64,000 nt of DNA. Origin: an uncultured Sphingomonadaceae bacterium. Its GTDB lineage: Bacteria; Pseudomonadota; Alphaproteobacteria; Sphingomonadales; Sphingomonadaceae. The position numbers and the translations under genes are program-made. Under the pieces are notes generated by a model that saw only the letters and a list, made by a program, of their open reading frames with translations, ran no database searches and was not told where the DNA came from. How positions within the stretch are numbered: the stretch's first letter is position 1; each line of letters opens with the position of its first letter. Below, piece by piece: positions 17,504-25,732 of this stretch. The stretch covers positions 735,501-799,500 of the forward strand of contig CANMEE010000001.1 in assembly GCA_947496865.1 (NCBI GenBank), written 5' to 3'.

Positions 17504-19141
17504 CTAGACCGCCAAACGTCTCTGCCCCCGCATCACCGTGCGGCTTTCGCTGCCCTTCATGGTGGTGGACTTTGCCCGGATGGTATCGAGAAAATGCCAC
17601 GTCGAGGTCGCTTTTTCGGGCGTCAACGAAACGGTCATATAGCCGCGATTGGATGTATCACACCATTGCAACTGATCATTCGTTTCCCGCACCGCGCGCG
17701 CCGCTGTCGCGGGGTCTGCCCCGGACAGATATGATTCCAGCCCGGGCGAGGTCACACTATGCCCGCCAAATTCAACGCCAGCCGCGCCGCTATTGGTTTC
17801 CAGATTAAACGCCCAACCATTGTGGCTGTCGCCTGACAGTACGATCAGATCAGCATCCGCTTCCTGCGCGCCCAGCAAAGCCCGCTCGCGCGCTTTGGGA
17901 TAGCCATCCCAGCTATCGAGGTTAATCGGCAGGCCAACTTTGGCCGCCAATGCGCCGACCGCGACCCGTGCTTTGGCAAAGGCGGGCGCATCATCGGCCA
18001 GCCAGTTGACCGCCTCTTGCGGCAGTTTCAATTCACCCATGACACATTGCTGGCCCCAGACCTGCCATTTGGTTCCTGATGCGCGAGATTGGCGCATCGC
18101 ATCATTTAGCCAAGTCTCTTGGACAGCGCCAAGCATCTGCCGGTCGGGGTCCTGCCAGATGGTATCGCGAAAGGTTTCCAGCGCAGTTTGAATGTTTTCC
18201 TGACCCTGCAAGGCAGCGGCTAGATCGGCCGGCTCACTGCGTCCACCGATTCGGCTTTCGGTCATGAACAAGGTGGCGAGATCACCAATCTGATATTTGC
18301 TCCATAAAGGCGCGCCGTCTTCACGGTCACGCACCGGCATCCATTCACGATAAACTTGTTCAGCCACACGTTTGCGGACTTCCCAGTCGCCCTCTGTCTT
18401 AGGCTGATGATTTTGCGCGCCGCTCATATGCGCGTCATTGGTGAATTCATGATCATCCCACATCGCGACCATGGGATAGAGTTGATGAATCCGCTGCAAA
18501 TCGGGATCGCTGCGATAGGCCGCGTACCGCAAACGATAATCCGCTAGCTGTACAATCTCATGCCCCGGATCGAGGGTCCGGCCTTCCAGTGCCTCTTTGG
18601 TCGAGGGATAGGTGCCAACCGGGTATTCATAAAGATAATCGCCTGTATGCATGACCAAGTCCAGGTCACTCCGCTCCGCTGCATGGGCATAAGCGTTGAA
18701 GTAGCCAAAGGGCATGTTGGAACAACCGAACACACCAATATTGAATTTTGCGGTTGGTCCTTCCGGTAGCGTGCGGGTCCGACCGATGGTCGATTTTGAT
18801 CCATCTGGTGCCACAAAACGGAAGAAATACCATTGGTTTGCATCCAGATCGGACACGACAAATTTGGCGATATGATCACGGCTGGCCAAAGCGGTGACTT
18901 CGCCGGCAACCTTTGCTCCGGTAAAGTCTGCAATTTGCGCAATTTCAATTGTCAGCTTTGTATCCCCGCTGCCGACATAACGTGCCCATAAAAGCACGGA
19001 ATTTTGAGAAGGTTCACCGCTGGCCACACCGTGTGTGAAACCGTTTGCGCGCGCCAATGTGGCAGATGCTGAGGCGGACATTGCGCCCAGCCCAAAGGTT
19101 CCCAGCTGGATCAGCTGGCGGCGACCAATTTCCATTGTCAT
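17504..19141 (-). CDS. phoD: PhoD-type alkaline phosphatase
   Basis: 545 residues. A twin-arginine signal is visible at the start (EIGRRQLIQLGTFGLGAMSA), consistent with Tat export of the folded metalloenzyme. PhoD landmarks are FTHGVASGEPSQNSVLLWARY, the metal site HTGDYLYEYP, MWDDHEFTND and LSGDSHNGWAF near residue 430. The enzyme releases phosphate from phosphodiesters and monoesters in the periplasm or outside. It begins four bases after the stop of the DUF3667 gene, so the two are probably co-transcribed. I did not see a Pho box. Confidence 0.88.
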   Translation of the reverse strand: MTMEIGRRQLIQLGTFGLGAMSASASATLARANGFTHGVASGEPSQNSVLLWARYVGSGDTKLTIEIAQIADFTGAKVAGEVTALASRDHIAKFVVSDLDANQWYFFRFVAPDGSKSTIGRTRTLPEGPTAKFNIGVFGCSNMPFGYFNAYAHAAERSDLDLVMHTGDYLYEYPVGTYPSTKEALEGRTLDPGHEIVQLADYRLRYAAYRSDPDLQRIHQLYPMVAMWDDHEFTNDAHMSGAQNHQPKTEGDWEVRKRVAEQVYREWMPVRDREDGAPLWSKYQIGDLATLFMTESRIGGRSEPADLAAALQGQENIQTALETFRDTIWQDPDRQMLGAVQETWLNDAMRQSRASGTKWQVWGQQCVMGELKLPQEAVNWLADDAPAFAKARVAVGALAAKVGLPINLDSWDGYPKARERALLGAQEADADLIVLSGDSHNGWAFNLETNSGAAGVEFGGHSVTSPGLESYLSGADPATAARAVRETNDQLQWCDTSNRGYMTVSLTPEKATSTWHFLDTIRAKSTTMKGSESRTVMRGQRRLAV

Positions 19142-19145
19142 ATAA

Positions 19146-20321
19146 TTATCCCAAAACCCCTAGAGCGAGTAAAATAGCGAAAAACAATGTCAGGCTTATG
19201 ACAGTGAATAGCAACAAAAATGATGTGCGAACGAATGCTTCGTGGCGGGTCATGCTGTAAGCATGGCGCAGCTGGCGATACATATGAAATGGTGGATAGA
19301 AAATCAGCAGTAAAACCCAAACGGGCTCGGTTACGCCAACCGCTGCCAGAATAGCGCAGAAAATGAAAAGCAATGACATGAAGCTTAGCGAATAGGTTGC
19401 GAACACCGCGTGATCATAAAAACGAAACCCTCGCCGACCCAACAGCGTCAACCATACAAAAGGCAATGAAATCGGGATTAGCAACCAAGCAAATTTATAG
19501 CCGTTGGCTTTTAGTTTGTAGAATAGCAAATCGGGATTGGCGTCGATTTTTTTGAACGCATCTCTAAACCATTTATCGACTTTTGGCGCGCCGGTGGTAA
19601 TCGAGCTGCCTTCGGTCAGCGCACGCCCATCTTTTATTTCATCCCATCCACTGTCGAGCTCTTCCATTTCTGCAGGAGAAATTTGGAATGCCTTTGGTGT
19701 ACCACTGTTAATTTTGGCGTCCGGATAGGGTTGCTCGGCACCTGTCATCGATGCGATCATGTTACGCTGTGTTTTCAGGACAAATATTTGCGCTTCTAGT
19801 GTTTCTTTCTGTTCGTCGGTTGCATTTGGTAACCGGGCTGTTTTCTCGATAATCTCGTCATCAAGCTCGTCGCCGTCAGTTAAGAATGTGACGTTCATAT
19901 TTTGGTCACCCGCACCGTCTTCACTGGAAGAAAAGGGACCACCGGACAAGGAGAATACAGCGAACATCATGAATATGGAGAATAGAAACAACGCCATGGG
20001 AGAAATGAATCTAGCGCGCTCGCCCTGAACATAGCGACGAGTCAACTCACCAGGCTTCCAAGCCAATAGCGGTATGGTACGCCAAAACTTCCCTTCGAAA
20101 TGCAGCACGCCATGCAATATGTCGTGCCAAAATGCCCCGATGGAACGATGAACATGCAGGGATTGCCCGCAATTGCCACAATAATTTCCGGTTACTGGGG
20201 CCTTACAGTTCAGACAGGCTCCGGGTTCAGAAGCGATTGTATCACCGGCTTCACCTTCCACCGCTTTGGCAAGTAGGCCGCCTTCTATCGCGGCACCGGC
20301 TGCTTCAAATTCTTCCGACAT
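19146..20321 (-). CDS. DUF3667 membrane protein with zinc ribbon
   Basis: 391 residues. A zinc ribbon CLNCKAPVTGNYCGNCGQ lies near residue 36, followed by the DUF3667 pattern (FWRTIPLLAWKPGELTRRYVQGERARFISPM). There is one membrane helix near residue 115, a soluble insert of about 135 acidic residues, and four to five helices in the last third. The function is unknown. It lies directly upstream of phoD in the same orientation. Confidence 0.75.
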   Translation of the reverse strand: MSEEFEAAGAAIEGGLLAKAVEGEAGDTIASEPGACLNCKAPVTGNYCGNCGQSLHVHRSIGAFWHDILHGVLHFEGKFWRTIPLLAWKPGELTRRYVQGERARFISPMALFLFSIFMMFAVFSLSGGPFSSSEDGAGDQNMNVTFLTDGDELDDEIIEKTARLPNATDEQKETLEAQIFVLKTQRNMIASMTGAEQPYPDAKINSGTPKAFQISPAEMEELDSGWDEIKDGRALTEGSSITTGAPKVDKWFRDAFKKIDANPDLLFYKLKANGYKFAWLLIPISLPFVWLTLLGRRGFRFYDHAVFATYSLSFMSLLFIFCAILAAVGVTEPVWVLLLIFYPPFHMYRQLRHAYSMTRHEAFVRTSFLLLFTVISLTLFFAILLALGVLG

Positions 20322-20407
20322 GAGTTAAGTCATCACCAATTTAGTGAATAAGGCAAGCGGCTTTTGAAATGGCCATTGCCAGGATGGACATCCCGGCGAC
20401 GCCTCCG

Positions 20408-21049
20408 CTATCGCGCCAAAATTCCCGCCATGACCAGGTCGACCGTCTGTTCCCGATAGGCATCGCGCATTTTTTCGTCGAAATCATCGCGGCCATAGCA
20501 ATATTTCCAGACCAGCTTGCCAGTAAAGAACCGGTCAGCAGCCCCGGTGACGGCGGAATAGAACAGGTCCGGGTCGAGATCACGGAACACGCCGGTTTTT
20601 ATGCCGTCGCCAACGAAGATCCCATAGGCCTCTGACAAGGGTTTGAGATATTTATTGGCAATATCGCGCGCGCCTTCTGGCGGCAGGTCCCGGATCAAAC
20701 GCATCGTCAGACGGTGGATATAGGGATATTTATAATAGGTGTCGATAACCGCGCCGATATGGTGACGCAGCTTGTCTTCGGGCGGCATATCCTTCGCAAT
20801 CAAAAGCCCGACATCCTCGACAATCTTGGTCATGTCCCGTTCGAGAATCGCTTCGAGCAAGCCATCTTTATTGCCGAAATAATATTTAACCAACGCGCTG
20901 TTCAAGCCAGAACGGACGGATAGCTCGCTGAAAGATATGTCAATCGTGTCGCCTTCACGCATGATCAGACTCGCCGTCTCGATCAACTTGCCGCGCGCGC
21001 TGGCGCCGTCCATATCCCCGTTTTTGTCGACCTGATTATCGGCGCTCAT
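20408..21049 (-). CDS. TetR family regulator, candidate controller of the acyl-CoA regulon
   Basis: 213 residues from the ATG at 21047-21049, which has a strong site (GAGGGGAA); the frame runs 15 codons further without one. The HTH is ISFSELSVRSGLNSALVKYYFGNKDGLLEAIL, near residues 39-70. The C-terminal domain resembles TetR regulators of lipid catabolism (YIHRLTMRLIRDLPPEGARDIANKYLKPL). It lies 54 bases after the crotonase gene and may be the last gene of a thiolase-SDR-crotonase-tetR operon. The thiolase promoter carries an 18-bp palindrome repeated at other catabolic promoters in the window. That makes this the best candidate for its binding protein (inference). Confidence 0.85.
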   Translation of the reverse strand: MSADNQVDKNGDMDGASARGKLIETASLIMREGDTIDISFSELSVRSGLNSALVKYYFGNKDGLLEAILERDMTKIVEDVGLLIAKDMPPEDKLRHHIGAVIDTYYKYPYIHRLTMRLIRDLPPEGARDIANKYLKPLSEAYGIFVGDGIKTGVFRDLDPDLFYSAVTGAADRFFTGKLVWKYCYGRDDFDEKMRDAYREQTVDLVMAGILAR

Positions 21050-21103
21050 TATATTTCCCCTCACTCGGCAGCCCTTTACTGACGCGGGCTGCAACTCAAG
21101 TGA

Positions 21104-21973
21104 TTACTTATAAACAGGTTCATCCCACCAAGGGAAGGTGTCTGGCATATCGGTGGACACTTTGTCCGGATAGACGGGATCACGTTTTTCGAGAAAACTG
21201 GCTATGCCTTCCGCTGCATCCCCTGATTTTGCGCGATTATAGATGATCCGACTGTCGATTTTATGCGCTTCCATCGGATGGTCAGCACACGGTATCTGCC
21301 ATAGCATCTGGCGGGTGAGCGCAATCGATACAGGTGCGGTATTGTCGACAATCTCACGGGCCAAAGCATAGGCCGCGGGCAGCAGCGCATCCGGTTTGTG
21401 AATCGAGCGGATCAGGCCGCCATCCAATGCTTCCTGAGCATTAAACACGCGCCCGGTCATGCACCATTCAATCGCTTGTGGACGGCCCACAATATGCGGC
21501 AGGAACCAGCTCGCAGCGCCATCAGGCGCAATGCCGCGCCGGGCAAAAACAAACCCGAAGCGGGCCGTCTCGCTGGCAAGGCGAAAGTCCATCGGCAATT
21601 GCAATGTCGCGCCAACGCCCACGGCTGCGCCGTTAACCGCCGCAATAACCGGTTTCAGGCATTGATAGATACGCAGCGTCAGCTTGCCACCGCCATCGCG
21701 GACCCGCGGGTCGGAATAATCGTCTACCGGTTCGCTGCTGGCAAACGGCTTGGCGCCGCCTTCCGGTGTCAGGTCAGCGCCGGCACAAAATGCCCGTTCC
21801 CCTGCTCCTGTTACCACCACCGCACGCACATCATCGTCGGCATCAATCTGATCAAACGCGTCGCACATTTCCTTCAACATAGTGTTGGTGAAGGCGTTCA
21901 TTTTTTCGGGGCGGTTGATCGTGATGGTCGCGACATTGTCGGCAACATCATATTGGATCTGCGTATAGGTCAT
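21104..21973 (-). CDS. Enoyl-CoA hydratase/isomerase family protein
   Basis: 289 residues. The crotonase fold is clear: VATITINRPEKMNAF at the start, oxyanion-hole segments AFCAGADLTPEGG near residue 62 and AAVNGAAVGVGATLQLPMDFRLA near residue 113, and FVFARRGIAPDGAASWFLPHIVG, where a catalytic Glu position is replaced by Ala-Pro-Asp. It should act on a CoA ester in the cytoplasm. Hydratase versus isomerase cannot be told from sequence alone. A GC-rich palindromic repeat separates it from the upstream SDR gene. Confidence 0.82.
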   Translation of the reverse strand: MTYTQIQYDVADNVATITINRPEKMNAFTNTMLKEMCDAFDQIDADDDVRAVVVTGAGERAFCAGADLTPEGGAKPFASSEPVDDYSDPRVRDGGGKLTLRIYQCLKPVIAAVNGAAVGVGATLQLPMDFRLASETARFGFVFARRGIAPDGAASWFLPHIVGRPQAIEWCMTGRVFNAQEALDGGLIRSIHKPDALLPAAYALAREIVDNTAPVSIALTRQMLWQIPCADHPMEAHKIDSRIIYNRAKSGDAAEGIASFLEKRDPVYPDKVSTDMPDTFPWWDEPVYK

Positions 21974-21991
21974 GGGGAGGTCCTCTCATTT

Positions 21992-22102
21992 AAGCCCCTC
22001 CTCTGAAGAGGAGGGGTTTGGGGTGGAGGAATCTATTCGCTGCGCGAGCGATATCTGCAATATCGCACCCACCCCACCCCCTCCCTTAAAAGGGAGGGGC
22101 TT
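21992..22102. repeat. GC-rich double-hairpin repeat between crotonase and SDR genes
   Basis: Outer arms AAGCCCCTCC (left) and GGGAGGGGCTT (right) bracket sub-hairpins CCCCTCCTC-TGAA-GAGGAGGGG and CCCTCCC-TTAAAA-GGGAGGG. A third inverted repeat GCGATAT-N5-ATATCGC (22048-22066) sits in the middle. It is related in plan and sequence to the element at 8606-8702. Its site inside an apparent operon means it may affect message stability or termination between the genes. Confidence 0.85.
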
Positions 22103-22110
22103 AGTGATGT

Positions 22111-22896
22111 CTACCGCGGCGCCATGCGGATCGCACCATCCAACCGCACATCTTCGCCGTTGAAATAACCGGTTTCGATCATGCACATGGCGAGTTTCGC
22201 ATATTCATCAGGCTGGCCCAGGCGTTTCGGAAAGGGCACAGACGCCGACAAAGCATCACGAACCTTATCCGGCGCGCCAGCAAGCAATGGCGTATCAAAA
22301 ATACCGGGCAGGATTGTGTTCACACGAATGCCGTCGCTCATCAGATCGCGGGCAATCGGAAGCGTCATGCCAACCACGCCGCCTTTGGAAGCGGAATAGG
22401 CTGCTTGACCCATTTGGCCGTCTTCAGCAGCCACTGAAGCCGTGTTGACCATCGCGCCGCGCTCGCCATTATCGTCAAGCGGGTCGAGCGTCAGCATACC
22501 AGCGGCCGACTTTGCGATGCAGCGGAATGTTCCGACCAGATTGACCTGAATGACAAAGTTAAACGCATCCATTGGGAAATGGCTGATCGAGCCATCTTCA
22601 CGGCTGCGTTTCGCGGTTTTGATTGCATTACCAATACCGGCACAGTTGACGAGGATACGTTCTTGGCCATTGGCCGCACGCGCCTTTTCAAAACCAGCAT
22701 CGACGCTGTCATCATCAGTCACATTGACCTTACAAAAAACGCCGCCCAGCTCAGCAGCCAGTGCTTCACCCTTTTCTTCGTTCAAATCGAATAGAGCGAC
22801 CTTAACGCCTTTTTCTGCCAGACGCCGCGCCGTGGCTGCACCGAGTCCGGATGCGCCGCCGGTTACGACTGCTGACATTGTGTTATTGAGTTCCAT
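22111..22896 (-). CDS. SDR dehydrogenase, 3-hydroxyacyl-CoA dehydrogenase type 2-like
   Basis: 261 residues. The Rossmann motif is VVTGGASGLGAATARRLA, NAG-type NCAGIG is near residue 89, and the active site is NTASVAAEDGQMGQAAYSASKGG (Ser, Tyr-x3-Lys). The layout LSASVPFPKRLGQPDEYAKLAMCMIETGYFNGEDVRLDGAIRM is close to the HSD17B10-like type 2 3-hydroxyacyl-CoA dehydrogenases. Such enzymes oxidise (S)-3-hydroxyacyl-CoA, including branched and steroid-like substrates, with NAD+. It starts 21 bases after the thiolase stop, matching consecutive beta-oxidation steps. Confidence 0.85.
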   Translation of the reverse strand: MELNNTMSAVVTGGASGLGAATARRLAEKGVKVALFDLNEEKGEALAAELGGVFCKVNVTDDDSVDAGFEKARAANGQERILVNCAGIGNAIKTAKRSREDGSISHFPMDAFNFVIQVNLVGTFRCIAKSAAGMLTLDPLDDNGERGAMVNTASVAAEDGQMGQAAYSASKGGVVGMTLPIARDLMSDGIRVNTILPGIFDTPLLAGAPDKVRDALSASVPFPKRLGQPDEYAKLAMCMIETGYFNGEDVRLDGAIRMAPR

Positions 22897-22917
22897 GAGT
22901 TTTCTTTCTGTTTAGGC

Positions 22918-24090
22918 TTAATTCAAACGTTCGATGATGGTCACATTAGCCTGACCGCCACCTTCACACATGGTTTGCAAACCATATTTGGATCCGCGTG
23001 TTTCCATGGCATTGAGCAACGTTGCCATCAATTTTGTACCCGAAGCACCCAGTGGGTGACCCAGAGCAATAGCACCGCCATTGACGTTAATCTTGCTGCG
23101 ATCCGCGCCGGTATGTTTGAGCCATGCCAGCGGGACAGGAGCGAAAGCTTCGTTGACCTCATAAAGGTCGATATCATCAATCTTCATCCCGGCGCGCTCC
23201 AAAGCACGATCCGTAGCGAACAAAGGTTCTTCCAGCATGATCACCGGATCACCAGCCGTCACGGTCAGGTTCACAATCCGGGCGCGTGGTGTGAGGCCAT
23301 GATCTTTCAGGGCCTGTTCGGAACAGACCAGAACAGCGCTGGAGCCGTCACAAATCTGGCTGGCATTCGCAGCGGTAATCGCGCCACCTTCCTGCAGAAC
23401 CTTTACGCCGCCGATGCTTTCCATCGAAGCATCAAAGCGAATGCCTTCGTCAACATTATGCGTCGCATCGCCTTCTGGCGTTTCGATCTGCACGCCGACA
23501 ATCTCATTGGCAAAAGCACCGGATTCCGTCGCTGCGATGGCCTTTTGATGACTTTCCAAAGCAAAGGCATCCAGATCATCGCGATTAAAGCCATGCTTTT
23601 TCACCAGCATTTCCGCGCCCATGAACTGGCTGAAATTAATGCCCGGATAAGCTTCGTCGAGACGAGGGCTTTTGTTGGTACCAAGATCGGCATCCTTAAA
23701 CAGTTTGAAGGTTGATCCCATGGGTACACGGGTCATGCTTTCAACGCCGTGCGCCAACACCATATCCTGCGTGCCAGACATAACGCCCTGCGCCGCGAAC
23801 TGAATGGATTGCTGCGAAGAACCACATTGACGGTCAATCGAAACCGATGGAATGCTGTCAGGAAGCTTGGAAGCCAAGACACTGTTGCGCCCGACATCGC
23901 CGGATTGCTCACCGCCCTGCATCACGCAGCCGGTAATGACATCTTCGATAGCCTTGGGATCGAAATCATTGCGGTCGGCAATCGCGTCCAGCGTCGCTGC
24001 ACCTAGATCTACCGCATGGGTTCCGGCCAACCGGCCGCCCCGACGACCGCCTGCGGTCCGAACTACGTCTACAATATAGGCTTCTGCCAT
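22918..24090 (-). CDS. Acetyl-CoA acyltransferase (thiolase)
   Basis: 390 residues, normal for the family. The acyl-carrying Cys is in SIDRQCGSSQQS (C89). The C-terminal motifs are GGAIALGHPLGASG (His) and MCEGGGQANVTIIE (Cys). It cleaves 3-ketoacyl-CoA to release acetyl- or propionyl-CoA. It heads the likely operon thiolase-SDR-crotonase-tetR. Upstream are AAGGAGCAGG, a -10 element TATAAT and the 18-bp palindrome over the -35 region. Degradative thiolases of the FadA5/FadA6 kind look similar; chain-length preference is not readable. Confidence 0.9.
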   Translation of the reverse strand: MAEAYIVDVVRTAGGRRGGRLAGTHAVDLGAATLDAIADRNDFDPKAIEDVITGCVMQGGEQSGDVGRNSVLASKLPDSIPSVSIDRQCGSSQQSIQFAAQGVMSGTQDMVLAHGVESMTRVPMGSTFKLFKDADLGTNKSPRLDEAYPGINFSQFMGAEMLVKKHGFNRDDLDAFALESHQKAIAATESGAFANEIVGVQIETPEGDATHNVDEGIRFDASMESIGGVKVLQEGGAITAANASQICDGSSAVLVCSEQALKDHGLTPRARIVNLTVTAGDPVIMLEEPLFATDRALERAGMKIDDIDLYEVNEAFAPVPLAWLKHTGADRSKINVNGGAIALGHPLGASGTKLMATLLNAMETRGSKYGLQTMCEGGGQANVTIIERLN

Positions 24091-24107
24091 GTTCCTGCTC
24101 CTTTGAA

Positions 24108-24113
24108 ATTATA
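24108..24113 (-). promoter_or_regulatory. -10 element (TATAAT) of the thiolase operon
   Basis: On the minus strand TATAAT lies 18 bases before the start codon. A TTCAAT-type -35 lies 16 bases further upstream inside the 18-bp palindrome. Repressor bound there would block RNA polymerase. The short leader (about 10 bases after the -10) is tight but contains the ribosome site. Confidence 0.5.
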
Positions 24114-24125
24114 CGAGAATCGAAA

Positions 24126-24143
24126 TTTAATTGAACGATTAAA
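24126..24143. promoter_or_regulatory. 18-bp palindrome, putative regulon operator (thiolase promoter)
   Basis: TTTAATTGAACGATTAAA is a near-perfect palindrome (TTTAATYG-NN-CRATTAAA). 17 of its 18 bases recur at 46037-46054 and 15 of 18 at 36400-36417, both in front of catabolic genes. It overlaps the probable -35 region of the thiolase operon. Confidence 0.65.
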
Positions 24144-24167
24144 CTTGCACTGCCTTAGCGTCAAATG

Positions 24168-24207
24168 AAAAAGGCCGGCCATCACCATTGTGATAACCGG
24201 CCTTTTT
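24168..24207 (-). terminator. Rho-independent terminator after the aldehyde dehydrogenase gene
   Basis: AAAAAGGCCGG and CCGGCCTTTTT form an 11-bp stem (arms 24168-24178 and 24197-24207) followed by a T run in either direction. It lies 20 bases beyond the aldehyde dehydrogenase stop and ahead of the thiolase promoter, so it separates the two transcription units. Confidence 0.8.
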
Positions 24208-24226
24208 CGAGTCTTAACCTGCGATT

Positions 24227-25654
24227 TTAAGCAGGTACGTTATCTTTCTTGACCGTGATCACCTGTGGATAGGTGAATTCGAGCAGGCCTTCTTTGCCAT
24301 ATTCGGCGCCAAAGCCGGACTGCTTGTGTCCACCAAAGGGGGCAAATGGCGACAAGTGGAGGAATTCATTGACCCACACGGTACCCGTTTCCAGCTGTTC
24401 AGCAATTTCGACGCCTTTGTCGGGATCTGCAGTCCAGACCGCTCCCGCCAGACCATATTCACTGGCATTGGCGCGGCCGATTACTTCTTCTTCGGTGCTG
24501 AATTTCATCAACGGCATAACAGGACCAAATTGCTCTTCCGCTACAATCCGTGCATCTTCGGGTGGATTGTCGAGAATCGTGATCGGCATATAATATCCTG
24601 GAACATCGGGATCATGATCACCGCCGACGAGGAATTTATAGCCATTATCCTTGGCATCCTGAACCAGTTCCAGCACGCGGTCATATTGCTTCTTATTCTG
24701 GATCGGACCAACGGCTGTGCCTTGCTGTGCGCCGTCACCGACTTTCACATTTTTGGCATATTCGGCAATGGCCGTACTCAGCTCATCATAAATATCTTCG
24801 TGGATATAGATGCGTTTCGCCGCAACACAGATTTGTCCGGCATTGGTAAAGCTCGACCAGAAAAGCTGTTCAGCCACTTTCTCGACATTGGCGTCGGGCA
24901 ATACGATGGATGCGTCATTGCCGCCCAGTTCCAGCGTGATCCGTTTGAGATCCTTGGACGCGCCTTCCATGATCTTCTTGCCGGTTGCGGTCGAACCGGT
25001 GAAGGTAATCTTGTCGATATCGGGATGACCTGTAATCAACGGTCCCAGACTGTCTTCGCCAGTAATGATGTTGACCACGCCAGCGGGCGCGACATCCTTG
25101 ATCAATTCCGCCAGCCGCAATGTCGTAAGCGGCGTGAACGGAGACGGTTTGAGCACGATCGTGCAACCGGACAGCAAGGCTGGTGCAATTTTCTGAACGG
25201 CCATCATGACGGGGAAATTCCACGGCACAATACCGCCCACTACGCCAACGGGAACCCGGCGGGTGCGGCTGAGCCGTTCATCGCTATCTTCATTAATCTC
25301 ATCATCAAGGTCGAGCGTGGATTGGGCTCCGGCCATCATCGATGCGCCAATAATCTCGCCCTGCGCCTGTGCGTGAGGCTTGCCTTGCTCGGCCGTCAAC
25401 AAGCGAAACAGCTCATCGCTATTTTCCTTGATCGTTGCAGAAATAGCCTGGACCACTGCCCGGCGATCTTCGATAGATTTCTTGCTCCACGCCGGGAATG
25501 CGGCGCGCGCGGCAGCAACGGCCTGATTCAGTTCTGCTTCGCCGGAACACGGCACCTGACCGATAACTTCTTCATTGGCGGGATTGACCACGTCCAGCAT
25601 TTTGGACGTGCTGATCATCTCGCCGTTGATGAGATTTTTATATTGGGTAACCAT
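24227..25654 (-). CDS. NAD(P)+-dependent aldehyde dehydrogenase
   Basis: 475 residues. The family's active-site residues are present: catalytic Glu in ITLELGGNDASIV near residue 245 and catalytic Cys in NAGQICVAAKRIYIH near residue 280. The NAD-binding loop is FTGSTATGKKIM and the substrate-side PWNFPVMMAVQKIAPAL is near residue 145. It oxidises an aldehyde to the carboxylate. Sitting just downstream of a P450 and an acyl-CoA ligase, it could convert an alcohol-derived aldehyde to the acid that is then activated (inference). The ribosome site AAAGGAGAG precedes the ATG and a terminator follows the stop. Confidence 0.9.
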   Translation of the reverse strand: MVTQYKNLINGEMISTSKMLDVVNPANEEVIGQVPCSGEAELNQAVAAARAAFPAWSKKSIEDRRAVVQAISATIKENSDELFRLLTAEQGKPHAQAQGEIIGASMMAGAQSTLDLDDEINEDSDERLSRTRRVPVGVVGGIVPWNFPVMMAVQKIAPALLSGCTIVLKPSPFTPLTTLRLAELIKDVAPAGVVNIITGEDSLGPLITGHPDIDKITFTGSTATGKKIMEGASKDLKRITLELGGNDASIVLPDANVEKVAEQLFWSSFTNAGQICVAAKRIYIHEDIYDELSTAIAEYAKNVKVGDGAQQGTAVGPIQNKKQYDRVLELVQDAKDNGYKFLVGGDHDPDVPGYYMPITILDNPPEDARIVAEEQFGPVMPLMKFSTEEEVIGRANASEYGLAGAVWTADPDKGVEIAEQLETGTVWVNEFLHLSPFAPFGGHKQSGFGAEYGKEGLLEFTYPQVITVKKDNVPA

Positions 25655-25732
25655 GTTGCTCTCCTTTGGAATTTGTATCGTATCGTTTCTATTTTGTGTT
25701 CGTATATCTTATTACAAGGCCGCCCTCGCCTC

